From: Gracilaria domingensis
Lineage: Eukaryota; Rhodophyta; Florideophyceae; Gracilariales; Gracilariaceae
Length of the DNA: 64,000 nt
Assembly (NCBI GenBank): GCA_022539475.1
Contig: VCMS01000001.1
Coordinates: 372,001 to 436,000 of the forward strand
Reading direction: 5' to 3'
Each line of letters opens with the position of its first letter. Position 1 is the stretch's first letter. This document shows, piece by piece, positions 41,821-51,761 of the stretch. Made by a program: the position numbers and the translations under genes. The notes under the pieces are model-generated. The model had not been told where the DNA came from. It ran no database searches and saw only the letters and a program-made list of their open reading frames with translations.

Positions 41821-42675
41821 ATGGAGCAGCCAAAGAGTCGCAAGGTTAACATCAGACTACAATGGTGGCGGAAACTTGTGCTTCCTAGGAGAGGAAAGAA
41901 GGATTCTCTGCTTTCCCCCGCGCCGTTGACCACAGCACAGAAATTGAAGCTTGAAGAGCGACAAGCTTCTTTGCAGAAAGCAGTACAAGCCCCGAGGGTG
42001 ACTCGGCAGAAGCATCTTGCTAGAGCTGAATGGGATCGAACGAGGCACGAGGCGGTCGTAACTGTAGCTCGTGGAAATGCGATGCACAGCATGGGTTACT
42101 TCAGTCAAGGCAACCACTATCTTTATCCCGAAGAAGCGCTGTTTCTTGTAGATAGGGGAAGTATGGACTTATGCATCAATGGCTTACCTTGTAGTGTGCA
42201 ACGAGCGTGGGCTACGATTATGTCTGCGCCAAACAGCTTAAGCTTAAACGAGTACTTGGTTTTCGCACACCTTAGGCGCGCTGGATACGTCGTTCGCAGA
42301 TATGATGCTGCCGAATATGGTACTCAGAACGGTTTGGACATTTCGTTTTCGGTGTGGCGTGTGGGTTCGTTCAAGAGGAAGGAATGCTCACGTCCTCTTT
42401 TTCATTTGGCTGTATTTCATTGTGAGGAAGCACCACCTACCATATCGACTGTAGGGAGTGCTTTGGAAGATATTGGGAAAACAAGGCTCAAGTTTGCACT
42501 AATCGACCGCGGCGTGGTGGTTTTGACAGACGTGGCTTCAAATGCCACGCCCCTTTCTGAACGCTATGTAAAAAGACTTGCCAAAAAGGAGCAGGTTTTC
42601 GCGAGGCAGTTGGAGTCAGGCATCTGTGAACAGCTTTTTGAGGAAGTTAATTCGAACGAAGATACAAAGGAATGA
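41821..42675 (+). CDS. SEN54: tRNA-splicing endonuclease subunit SEN54
   Basis: 284 residues. The N-terminal half has a basic helix (TRQKHLARAEWDRTRHEAVV) and then the Sen54 N-domain: GYFSQGNHYLYPEEALFLVD, RGSMDLCINGLPCSVQRAWA, SLNEYLVFAHLRRAGYVVRR. The C-terminal part keeps the endonuclease-like fold but without the catalytic triad, as expected for this structural subunit. SEN54 pairs with SEN2 in the heterotetramer that removes tRNA introns; the two outer subunits act as rulers. No intron needed. A tRNA gene lies 1.4 kb downstream, which is probably coincidence. Confidence 0.88.
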   Translation: MEQPKSRKVNIRLQWWRKLVLPRRGKKDSLLSPAPLTTAQKLKLEERQASLQKAVQAPRVTRQKHLARAEWDRTRHEAVVTVARGNAMHSMGYFSQGNHYLYPEEALFLVDRGSMDLCINGLPCSVQRAWATIMSAPNSLSLNEYLVFAHLRRAGYVVRRYDAAEYGTQNGLDISFSVWRVGSFKRKECSRPLFHLAVFHCEEAPPTISTVGSALEDIGKTRLKFALIDRGVVVLTDVASNATPLSERYVKRLAKKEQVFARQLESGICEQLFEEVNSNEDTKE

Positions 42676-43126
42676 ACTCCACGTCTATTTGAAATTCACG
42701 AAAAGACAGTACCAGTAGTGTGGCCAAAGAGGTATACATAGAAGAAAACCTATGATGGCCCAGTTCCGGTGAGATGCAGAAAAACACGCACTGCACAGAG
42801 TTTGAATGTTTGTCCTTTAACTGTAGATATATCATAAGAAGTATCGATGCGAAGGTTTGAACTCCGTTTCTGTCTAATCGAGAAAGGTTATAAAGGTACA
42901 TGGTCTTCTCGCTGAAAGAGGTTGGGCTTTGTGGATGCGCACACATAGCCTAAAGCTGACATCAAAAGCAAAGCAAGTGTTGACCCTATTACGAATGCGG
43001 AGTCAAATGTGAACGTATCACAAAACGACGGCAAAGGTCAGGCAATGTAGCTTGCGCTCCGGTAGAACAGTGTATGTTGCACGAAGAAAAACGATAAGAC
43101 TCGCGTTGGAACTTTCAGAACGAAGT
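42676..43126. other. convergent intergenic region
   Basis: 450 bp between the convergent SEN54 and RAD6 stops; nothing recognised beyond possible 3' UTRs. Confidence 0.4.
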
Positions 43127-43724
43127 CTAGGTTGTCCATGACTCTTCCACTATCTGCTGTACCCGTTTATCGTACTCGCGGCGGTTCTCCTGAAACAGCC
43201 GTGCAGCTTCGGAGTTAGCTGGAGAGTTCGGATTAGGGTCACATAAGAGGCTTTGTATGGAAGTAAGTACTGCAGATATATCGTATATTGGACTCCAGTT
43301 GCTCTGCAGAATGTCGAGACAAATGCCGCCGTCATTGTACACATTGGGATGAAAAAGTTTTGACACGAATTTCACAACCGGTGGCTTGTTCGGATAGTCT
43401 TCCGTGAATTGCAGTGTTAGCTTGAACGTTCCGCCTTCCCATGGAGTGTCATCGGGTCTGTATGCTCGTTAGTTGGTTGAGTTCACAGAATACCTGGGGA
43501 TAATTGGTGTCACGTACCCGAAGATTACGGCGTTCCACTTCATGATGTTATTGTCGCATGGAGCGCCACTAATACCAGAAGGGGGGTCCTATGAATGGAT
43601 TTGAAAGAAAAGAGAACGAAGAGGGTGTGAGAGAGAGAATACATGCAGCAAATGAAAACTCGTAACTTACATTCTGCAGCTTCTTAAAGTCGCGAATGAG
43701 ACGCTTTCGAGCAGGCGTTGACAT
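43127..43724 (-). CDS. RAD6: ubiquitin-conjugating enzyme E2, RAD6/UBC2
   Basis: Three exons on the minus strand: 43671-43724, 43518-43588 and 43127-43457; introns of 82 and 60 nt (donors GTAAGT and GTACGT). Joined protein is 151 residues, one short of yeast/human core length. N-terminus [18 protein letters not shown] and [10 protein letters not shown] are diagnostic of RAD6/UBE2A rather than other E2s. The catalytic Cys lies in [14 protein letters not shown], with the HPN motif FHPNVY upstream and [20 protein letters not shown] downstream. RAD6 monoubiquitinates histone H2B and PCNA with Bre1 or Rad18 partners. No acidic tail like that of budding yeast is present. Confidence 0.97.
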
Positions 43725-44093
43725 GGTAACCGAACTTGGTTATCCAAAACAACTTTGTGGCGTCTTCCGCGCGAAAGATGGAGATGGAAACGATTGAGCG
43801 CGTGTATCGACACCCCAGAGCTGTGGTGCAGCACTTCAGGTAGTCTGGAAGTTGAAGAGAGGGCGCAGCGGACTGTCGTTGAACTCCTGCAGGTACAGTA
43901 AGATATGTGGGCAAATGTTGATTCTAGAAGCGATATGCGGGTGCCAGCAGAACCCAATTTGTTGAGGTTGTTGGACAAGACACCAAGGAAGGTGAGGCCG
44001 TGCAGGACTGATGGACCTCATACAAAGTAGCAAATTTGGGATTTTAATACACAAAAATAAATATCATCACATTTTAGAAGTGCAGACCAGAGA

Positions 44094-44164
44094 ACGCCGG
44101 TGGTATAGTGGTAGCATACGCCCCTGCCACGGGCGAGACCCGGGTTCAATTCCCGGCCGGCGTA
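44094..44164 (+). tRNA. trnG-GCC: tRNA-Gly (anticodon GCC)
   Basis: 71 nt without intron. Acceptor arms ACGCCGG / CCGGCGT pair over 7 bp. The D arm includes the A box TGGTATAGTGGTAGCAT. The anticodon stem CGCCC/GGGCG encloses loop CTGCCAC (anticodon 44126-44128). The T arm contains GGGTTCAATTCCC. The minus-strand frame through it gives the well-known RPGIEPGS artefact. Confidence 0.96.
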
Positions 44165-44255
44165 CTTCATTTTGACCCCCATCACGGACACGATACACTA
44201 CCAGCCGCCAGCTCTTTGTCATAGATGCGGTGTTGTGCACAACGCTTTTCCAGAC

Positions 44256-44276
44256 ATGCACAGATCATCTGTGCAT
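44256..44276. repeat. perfect odd-centred palindrome, 10-bp arms
   Basis: Arm ATGCACAGAT, central C at 44266, exact reverse complement, 92 bp after the tRNA-Gly. Confidence 0.9.
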
Positions 44277-45284
44277 GATGTAAACAGATGAGCCCACAGT
44301 TCTCGGCTTCCAGGCCATTAAATTTTACTACGCCAGAGCGGTCTACTGCTTCATTTCGGTGTATGGATCTTGTTGCTGAGACTATAAAACCCATTTACCC
44401 CAACAGCTGGTCCTTAACATGTACATATTCGTTGTGCATGGCTCTATGATCCGTCGGAATATAGGACGCTTTGGTTAAGAGTCTGGTTCAACATTGTATA
44501 CCTACACCGTACCTGTGCCTTTTAGACCGATGAGCCTGATACCGCTTAAAGGCCTACGGGCAGGCCATGCTCTCTGCAGCAAGATAGAATAATTTTCTGG
44601 TTATGAGGAGGCAGAAGATCGAAAAAGCCGCAGGTCTCACAAGAGACACTGCGTCCACAGACAGAAGCTACTGAGCGTTTGCGCCTTTCCAAAGTCTATT
44701 TGCAGCTTCTTTATTGCTCTTAGAGACGTCAAAGTTCAGATCCTTTGGAAGAGCTTTCCCAGAGGTTTCATCCTCTTGACTTTCAGAGAGTTACAACTGC
44801 AGCCAAGTTACTCTCTGTTAAGGTAACTACTCGGATTAAGTCATTTCCTGTCGCTGGAACAAAATGTTGACGTTATGATAACGCGCAACCTGAGCTTTTG
44901 TATCTTTTCTATGATTTTGATTATTGTCATGAGCATGCATTCCACATTCAGTTCTCGCGTTCCACATTCGGTTCTCTTGCTTGTCAAAGCTCTGAAAGTA
45001 AAAACCGACTACACCTTATACTCGTCTAACTTGATGTTTATATTTACACCGAAAGTATAGCTCGCACCGTGACATAACTGAATAGTGTCAGTGCAGGCGC
45101 CCGCACGGGCGTCACTCTAAATTATGTACTCCGTTCGCCTGGTAGCGGTTACCGTGTTTCTGTTTGCTGTCGTTTTACTTCACTTATGCAATCGCAAACA
45201 GAAAGCTGTGCCAGCATGGGCGAAAGTGCCTTCGTTTTCTTCATTACTGTTTCCACTGCAGCGTCTTCCCAACTTTTGTGAAAC

Positions 45285-45731
45285 ATGGGATCGCTTTGCT
45301 CTTGTTTGGACCCACCAGAACAGCTACAGAAGAGAGTTAATCGAAAAAGGTCTCGTCAGAATGGTTTTGTACATGAGTCACAAAGCAATTTTGAAGTAAC
45401 CGTGATTCAAAATGATCGTGGAAGCACTCTTCAATCTCCACGATCACTCGAAAGAAACTGTTCAAGGGATCATGTACACATTCCTGTCGTGATAACCAAA
45501 AGTGTATCCCCGCATCGGCTCGCTCCCGCCGTGCGTCGTAATCTTTTCCAAAGCAAAGATATGGGAGAAGTTAGTCCTCTCCCTTCAGGTATGAAGAATA
45601 GCATGTTTTCAAACAAAGATGTCTGCAGAACCTCTGCAGGGTGCGGGGTCCAGCCCGATTCTCCCTTGCCTGGGGACGAGGGCACCCGATTCTCCCTTAC
45701 TTGGGGGCGAGGACGCGCATCTGCACGATGA
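45285..45731 (+). CDS. possible small acylated protein (doubtful)
   Basis: 148-codon frame beginning MGSLCSCLDPPEQLQKRV. Gly2, Ser6 and the nearby Cys form a plausible N-myristoylation/palmitoylation motif, followed by a basic cluster. The rest is Ser/Arg/Pro-rich without a domain, and the C-terminus is encoded by a 31-bp direct duplication. An overlapping frame (45,124-45,399) begins with a hydrophobic anchor (VAVTVFLFAVVLLHLC) and could alternatively be part of a spliced gene. Neither is certain. Confidence 0.22.
   Translation: MGSLCSCLDPPEQLQKRVNRKRSRQNGFVHESQSNFEVTVIQNDRGSTLQSPRSLERNCSRDHVHIPVVITKSVSPHRLAPAVRRNLFQSKDMGEVSPLPSGMKNSMFSNKDVCRTSAGCGVQPDSPLPGDEGTRFSLTWGRGRASAR
45654..45715 (+). 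repeat. 31-bp tandem duplication
   Basis: Two copies of a unit starting CCCGATTCTCCCTT, offset by exactly 31 bp, with three or four mismatches. Confidence 0.8.
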
Positions 45732-46230
45732 AAATGTCGCCAAAGGTCGAAAAATGGACGTGAAATGCGGCCCTAATTCTTCTATGGCCTATGAGATACG
45801 AAACGGAAGGAAAGAAATCATAGGGAGGTATTTTGTTCCCAGCAACAAGTATAGCTAAGTGTTCCCACTCAATTCTTTCGGCAGTTGTCTTGACATTGAT
45901 GTAACTTTAATGCAAAACGTAGCCAACACATGTGTTTACATTGCACCCCGTCTCGTCTTACATGAAACCAAGAACGTGGTGATGCAAACGCGATACAAAA
46001 GTTTAGATAGCTGTGAACAACTCTAGAGAGAGAGAGAGACAATTGCTTCACCAAGGGAGCTGGTTTCAAATCTACCGCAGACGATGCAAAGCACGTGCTC
46101 GTCGAAGTTTCTGGCCTTCCTCCAGTGGCTATCTGTTGATAGAATAGCCCTCCTGCTACTTCGCCATAAACAATAGAAGACCATATTATAACATAACTGC
46201 AGAATAAAGAATGTGTGAGCGATTGTAGTT

Positions 46231-46449
46231 TTGACGTCAAGAAGGCGTATACCACGTTGTGTCAGTGTTCACTTTTCCAAAAAGTCCTGCCGGAAGGAAC
46301 TGCCTGAACTAAAGGAGAGAAAAGACAAAAGCACTTCAGAGATGATCAAGCAGCGGCCGTCTAAAGTTTTTGGCTTTCCTTTGGAAGGAAGGAATTCATT
46401 TACCCTTGGGTACGTGACGCATTATTTCCGAGATGTAATGAAATTCTAA
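46231..46449 (+). mobile_element. retroelement tail relic
   Basis: A frame with SRRIPRCVS, KELPELKERKDKS, then EMIKQRPSKVFGFP parallels the C-terminal ends of relics at 1-850 (NELPTAKEREDKC, DMIKHDPSSFWP). Only the last ~70 codons remain. Confidence 0.5.
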
Positions 46450-46586
46450 GCAGAATTTCGGGCCAGGACATCAGTTAATCTTCATTTGTACAATGGCTGT
46501 TTGAGAATTCTGGCCTCGATATACCCTGCAAGAAGTTTACTTCACTACGAACGGCCCTGAATGATGTAAATCCCAGTTCATTCGTG

Positions 46587-46603
46587 AATCACGAATCGTG
46601 ATT
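46587..46603. repeat. perfect odd-centred palindrome, 8-bp arms
   Basis: Arm AATCACGA, central A at 46595, exact reverse complement; it partly overlaps a shorter TCGTG/CACGA pair just upstream. Confidence 0.85.
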
Positions 46604-46982
46604 GTAGAAATTCTGCGAAATTACCCGGATCTCAAAGTCAAGAAACAGGAGAAAGCAAATATACTAATTTGCGCTCTACCCTTGGTATCAGCTCACAATA
46701 AAGAAACGCCTGTCCAAATTATTAGTTTCCGTACCATCGGTAAACCATCCAGGGCTCGGACTAGTTTCTTCGCCATGCGTTCCTGATTGGTATTGTCGGT
46801 AAAGGTAAACAGAGAGAACACACTATTACGCGGTAATCCTGTAACCCATTTATGCCGAGTACTTTTCTTCAAGATCTGGAGTTGTCGACAAATTGTGCGA
46901 CCGGCAGGAGGAAAGAGGACATCCTGCTTGGAAACTTGAGTTTCTCATCCGTGCACGCATTCTGCGAGTTCAAGAAGTTTCG

Positions 46983-47969
46983 ATGGTGCTGGCTTTTGCG
47001 CTCTCAGTTTTGGTTCCCGGACAACAGCCCAAACTAAGCCCACTTCACTGGCATAGTAGACTACCTCTTGGTCAGAGTGTAACAAAGGTTAGGCAATGTC
47101 AACGTCGAGTAATAACCAGCAAAATGAGAGAACACAAACAACATGCCGACCCGCGCTTAGATCAATGGGCTCCAGAAAAATTCGGTTTTCTTCACGTGGC
47201 GACCATAACTGGGGTACATGGTGTGAAGGGGGAACTGAAAGCTCGGACGGAAGGGGATTTTAATCGTGTTCGACTTTCTGCTAATAAGAACGCACAGCAA
47301 AGATATATTTTGCTCCCAGGTCGTCGATACCCTAGACCAGTAAACCTGACTGCCGGGCGTCAGGCATCGCAGCGAAATGCCTGGATCCTTAAACTCGACT
47401 GTTTCGGAGACAGAGAAAGTATACACAAACTTCGAGGGGCACGGCTGTATGTGCGTGAATCCGACAGACCTTCCTTAGGGCAGGGTGAATTCATGGTGGT
47501 CGACCTCGTTGGATCTCGAGTGGTGCTTCCCTTAGCCGCCGATGATGACGACTCGTGGTACACAAGCGATGCAAAAGGACAAACCGCCGTAATACGTGCT
47601 GGTGAACCCATTGGGATCGTCGATAGCGTAATTACGCGCCAAGATTTATGCGATGCATCCGGAAGCGGCAAGAACGGAGCCTCCGTGGCATCGGACCTTA
47701 TAGAAATTGCGCTGTTTGATTTACCCGATCAACATGTTCACAGCGGACTCTACAACGAGCCGCCACCAGATGAAGCACGTAGGGTATTAGTACCATTTGT
47801 GGACCAAATTGTGCCAGTTGTTGACGCTAGTAGCGCTGTTATCGTGTTAGATCCTCCAGAGGGATTGTTGGATATTGCCGTGGTGAACCGGAAAAGAAAA
47901 GCGAGGCCGCCAAGAGGATTGCTGATGCCAGCCGGTCAAAACACTGTGATAAACGCAAATGATGTATAA
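46983..47969 (+). CDS. rimM: organellar (plastid-type) 16S rRNA processing protein RimM
   Basis: 328 residues from the Met at 46983; the frame is open from 46893 and an upstream start would add 30 residues. A hydrophobic/basic leader of about 50 residues without acidic residues suggests an organelle presequence. RimM signatures: FGFLHVATITGVHGVKGELK (start of the domain, about 63-82) and, after a variable stretch, RGARLYVRESDRPSLGQGEF then MVVDLVGSRVV. Next comes the PRC-barrel with EPIGIVDSVI and a long insertion (SGSGKNGASVASD), then DEARRVLVPFVDQIVPVVD and LDPPEGLLDI. The E. coli protein helps 30S head assembly via S19. The C-terminal ~11 codons overlap the YIP1 gene on the other strand by 34 bp. 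Confidence 0.9.
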   Translation: MVLAFALSVLVPGQQPKLSPLHWHSRLPLGQSVTKVRQCQRRVITSKMREHKQHADPRLDQWAPEKFGFLHVATITGVHGVKGELKARTEGDFNRVRLSANKNAQQRYILLPGRRYPRPVNLTAGRQASQRNAWILKLDCFGDRESIHKLRGARLYVRESDRPSLGQGEFMVVDLVGSRVVLPLAADDDDSWYTSDAKGQTAVIRAGEPIGIVDSVITRQDLCDASGSGKNGASVASDLIEIALFDLPDQHVHSGLYNEPPPDEARRVLVPFVDQIVPVVDASSAVIVLDPPEGLLDIAVVNRKRKARPPRGLLMPAGQNTVINANDV

Positions 47970-48625
47970 AGCAACGCCAAAGGATACCACACTAACCAGA
48001 ATTGATCATGCATAGCAAGAACGGCGACAAAAATTTTCGTTGCAGTTGTAGTGGACCAAATAATGCATCCACCACCGAGTACAATCTGTGCGATTCGAAG
48101 AGTTCGGAGCGGCCGAAATATAGCGAAGAAAGATAGAATCACCATTGGCAACATTGAGTATCCTAGCACGCTTACGGAGCGGTAGAGGTCGATACCACGC
48201 TGAGACATCAGATTGAATACAAAGTAGACGGCAATACAGCCAACAGTCGCTTGGCCGTATATAAAGCTGAATTGAATCTTCCCTTGAAGCAAGAGTAAAC
48301 ACCCAAGCAAGAGCCACAACAAAATCGGGCCTGTCATATCTGCTTCATCCGCAAACGTGGAATCGATGTTGGAGAGCGGATTAGCAACAGCCTTGGCCTT
48401 TGCAAGAATCGCGGGTACATTGATTCCAAGCTCCTCTAACAAAGGAGGTTCGTCTTCAAACGATGTCGTTGATTGCTGAGGAGGCATATAGTACTGCTGC
48501 TGGTCAGTACTGACACCACTGCTCAGTCCGCCATTAGAAGTTCCTGGCGGTGGTCCGAAGCTTGACTGATAAAAATCGGCAAACGGGGGGTTGCTTATGC
48601 CTTGGTGGTTTGGATATGCAGCCAT
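47936..48625 (-). CDS. YIP1: Yip1 domain protein YIPF5-like
   Basis: 229 residues. The N-terminus is Gln/Pro/Ser-rich and cytosolic; the family motif LLEELGINVPAILAKAKAVANP lies near 61-82. It is followed by ADMTGPILLWLLLGCLLLLQ and five hydrophobic segments, ending LALLYTSFAFITVF, which matches the usual C-terminus of YIPF5 (ALLY..FA.I.VF). YIP1 binds Rab GTPases at ER exit sites and the Golgi. Its last 11 codons overlap the RimM stop on the plus strand; since the C-terminus is conserved, the overlap is real rather than an annotation artefact. Confidence 0.9.
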   Translation of the reverse strand: MAAYPNHQGISNPPFADFYQSSFGPPPGTSNGGLSSGVSTDQQQYYMPPQQSTTSFEDEPPLLEELGINVPAILAKAKAVANPLSNIDSTFADEADMTGPILLWLLLGCLLLLQGKIQFSFIYGQATVGCIAVYFVFNLMSQRGIDLYRSVSVLGYSMLPMVILSFFAIFRPLRTLRIAQIVLGGGCIIWSTTTATKIFVAVLAMHDQFWLVWYPLALLYTSFAFITVF

Positions 48626-49308
48626 CGGATGTTTCGTTGATCGACTCCGTAGTACACCTTAGACGCAGGACTTTCACTGCTTCGAAATACGAACTGTCAA
48701 CGAGTGAGTCTGTTTGGAAACCCTTTTCTTTGCTGAACGAAAGCGAGGCAGAATTAATAATTGTCCTTCATCACAATGGCGCTGAGCTCACAAACAGAGA
48801 AGTATAACTCGACTTGGAATCTATCCGAGAGGAAACAAATGGGAAGCGGAAACTGCCACGGCGTGTGCCTGACTGCGAAGAAGCTCCAAACGAATGTGCA
48901 ATGATTGAATCGAGAGAGTGACTGTCACGGTAACACTGTTACCGTAACAGGCCTCAATCGGAAATGCCTCCTTACGCTGTAATGTACACGTAGCTCATGG
49001 TATTTGTGTTCTAGATCTGTGTCTACCTATGAATGGTACACGCAGCCCCATACGTTGACTCTGCGTACAGTTCTACAGAACTGTGTAGATGATCGCCTTC
49101 CAACTTCTGTCGATGGACGAAGCTCTCTAGCTTGAAGTGCTCCTGCGTCCCCTGTGCATGTGAGAGATTCTGTTCGAAGCATTGGAGTGTGCAATTTGAC
49201 GACCGCAGTAATCGAAAAGGACTTCTCGCAGATCTACTTTTAAGTTTTGGTACACGGGGGGGAAGACTGACACAGCTTGTCAACCACTGGATCGATTGAA
49301 TTGTCGCG
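48626..49308. promoter_or_regulatory. divergent intergenic region YIP1 / PSMB5
   Basis: 683 bp. A perfect 8-bp inverted repeat with 3-nt centre (ACGGTAAC-ACT-GTTACCGT) lies at 48,927-48,945. No TATA seen. Confidence 0.4.
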
Positions 49309-50373
49309 ATGCCCAACTTGGATTTCCTTGATGAAGACCTGTCCATTAGCGGCAGTGGAAAAAAAGCTCTTGATTTAGATCTGCAAGAATTGTCGTATTC
49401 ACTTGGAAATGAATTGCGAGTGCCTTCAGTTGAACGCCCATCCCATTTTCTCCGCGACGCCTTTGTCAACGTGCCTGAGAAGGACAGACTGAAATTCGCA
49501 CATGGTACGACTACGCTCGCGTTTGCATTTCAAGGAGGGATTATAGTGTGTGTAGACTCTCGTGCCAGTATGGGACAATATGTTGGAAGCGGAACTGTTA
49601 AGAAGATCATTGAGATCAACCCTTATCTCCTTGGTACTATGGCCGGCGGTGCAGCAGACTGCAGTTTCTGGGAACGCGATCTTGGAAGAAGATGCAGGCT
49701 GTACGGTGCGTCGATATCTTTCTGAGCATCGGACGACCGAAATTTGTTGTTTTCTTCCGAGTTGAACTAACATGCAATACTCTACATGACTCAATTTGAC
49801 CTGCACAGAGTTACGGAATAAGGAACGTATATCAGTTGCTGCTGCTTCAAAGTTACTGGCAAATACTGTATACTACTATCGAGGAATGGGACTCTCAATG
49901 GGGTACGTTGTACTTTCATATCGGTTAGTACCTTATTGTCTCTAACCCAACGTGTTGCTTACTCTGAATTTCTCAGGACAATGATCTGCGGATGGGATAA
50001 AACCGGCCCCAATATCTTCTACGTCGATTCTGATGGCACAAGGTTCAAAGGCCATATATTCTCCGTAGGCTCAGGGTCGACGTTTGCGTATGGCGTACTT
50101 GACCAAGGCTACTCGTATGAAATGTCCGCTGAGGATGCCATCAAGCTCGGTCGAAAATCAATCTATCATGCAACACATCGTGATGCTGCCTCTGGTGGCG
50201 TCATTAACTGCTATCATGTAAAGGAAGATGGATGGGTGAAGATTTCATCGGAAGACATGATGATCCAGCATCGGGCGCGAGTGGTTGAACGAAAAGCGGA
50301 GGACGAGGCGTCGGATGCTGCGAAGGCAACCGCAGCTGCTGAAACGGCTCCTGTTCAGCCTGTCACGGCATAA
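49309..50373 (+). CDS. PSMB5: 20S proteasome subunit beta 5 (chymotrypsin-like)
   Basis: Three exons, 49309-49705, 49809-49902 and 49977-50373, giving 295 residues; donors GTGCGT and GTACGT. The propeptide (about residues 1-66) precedes the autocleavage Gly and catalytic Thr in [15 protein letters not shown]. Conserved [20 protein letters not shown], then [20 protein letters not shown] across the first splice and [16 protein letters not shown] across the second. C-terminal [14 protein letters not shown] is typical; the Ala/Glu-rich extension after it is longer than in animals. Active-site Asp, Arg and Lys ([14 protein letters not shown]) are present. Subunit of the 20S core, responsible for cleavage after hydrophobic residues. 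Confidence 0.97.
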
Positions 50374-51761
50374 CTTCCATGCTGGTATTGTGGAATGTTG
50401 AGGAGGAGAGAATAGCAAATTCACCAATGGATAATTCTCTTGCTTTCCTGCATTGTAATGCAGTTCATGTACAAGGTTAGTCCCTGGCTCAGGTGAAGTG
50501 GTGTTGATCCAAGTACTGCAGTGAACCCCTGCATGAATGTAAGGGATGGCTCATGACAATATGGAAAGGAAGGATCGAGCTTGAGAGATATGTTATTTTC
50601 ACACACGTTTAGTGATGCTCTTTTCTTTCAATTATTACACCGCCTCCCTCTACTCTGCCATGTTGAGCCGATGATTGCGAATGATATGTTGAGGAGGGAC
50701 AAGTATTCAAAAGTAAGAGGGGGTTTCGGGCAGTACACTGCGTTCCTGTTCCTCTTCGGCAAACATGTTTCTCTTTCTTCAACACGTAAACAGACTCTTC
50801 GAAGAACATGTACGGAAGCCCAGAGTACTGTCAAAGAATATAGCGTATCCAATCACCGAATAATATCTTCATTCTAGGCGGCACAGAAAGTCGCTCACAA
50901 GACTTCTTCGCTTTCGCCTTCCTAAATTTGGCGGACAAGAATCTTTATGAAGACTCATTAGCTGTTTCTCACATGTAGCAGGAGATGGAGAGAAATATGT
51001 CCTTGGCAGGGACCAGTTCAGTACCATATACTCAAAACAGAGTACTACTAGAAAGATAATGGTAATAAGAAAGCAGATGTCTGGGAGTTTATGACCAGAA
51101 GAGAAGCCCATCGCGCCGGTGGCGACAATGAGTCACATTAGCGCTGCATTCGTCCTCAGAAAAGGCCATCTCCAAAGGGTTGCAATATATATATCTCTCT
51201 GCTTGTGGTGACCGGAAAGCAAATCAAACTCCTACGCGTGGATTTACAGAAGAATCCCTTCAGAGGAAAAAAGTAAGTGAAACGGAGATAGGATCTTATT
51301 CAAATGACTTGCTCGTAACCTACTGCTTCCTCGCAACCAGACTAGGGCATTTTATTGACGCACCACACAGGTCCGTGAGGGCCATCACCAATCTGTCCGA
51401 TCGCTCGGACAAGTTAAACCATCTCCCGAGTCGGATATGCGGGTCAATTCCTAACTCTTTGGAGTTGAAATCTTCAGGTCGGTAGGCTGCAACCGAACAT
51501 TTGTATTTGTCAAGGATTCGGATTTCTCTTTAGTGGGGCTCCACGCTCTCGCAAAAAAGTACGTCTATACCAGTTCCATTGTGGGATTGCTGATTCCTGC
51601 GGGAGGGTAAAAGACTCACTGAGTAGGGTGGCGTGTCCAGATTCGGAACTCTGTGTGGCTGAGCATCGAATACATAAAAGGCGGAACGGGCTATGGTTTT
51701 GATATCCTCAGTTTACAAAGATACGGAGAGGATTGCGAGAAGTCTTCGTTTCGCAGGTTCC
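50374..51761. other. gene-free region with a dispersed repeat
   Basis: Convergent space between PSMB5 and bL25. It contains a repeat copy at 51,251-51,480 listed separately. No other element recognised. Confidence 0.45.
51251..51480 (+). repeat. dispersed repeat, copy A
   Basis: About 230 bp with roughly 70% visible identity to 54,021-54,230 in the same orientation (shared blocks include CCTTCAGAGG, GACCTACTGCTT-like and GATCGCTCGGAC). Copy A keeps an open frame of about 80 codons (LLVTYCFLATRLGHFIDAP); copy B is interrupted. It may derive from the same retroelement family, but no domain is recognised. Confidence 0.6.

Larger units (their letters stand above)
44277..46982. other. gene-poor region
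   Basis: 2.7 kb. Contains an imperfect tandem 20-bp-period repeat (44,940-44,976, unit TTCCACATTCRGTTCTC), a 31-bp-period duplication (45,654-45,715), a retroelement tail (46,231-46,449), one odd palindrome (46,587-46,603) and the doubtful small frames listed separately. Nothing else recognised. Confidence 0.5.

Noticed and set aside
44067-44261. minus-strand frame through the tRNA-Gly
   Set aside because: Contains RPGIEPGS, the familiar translation of a tRNA T arm; not a protein.
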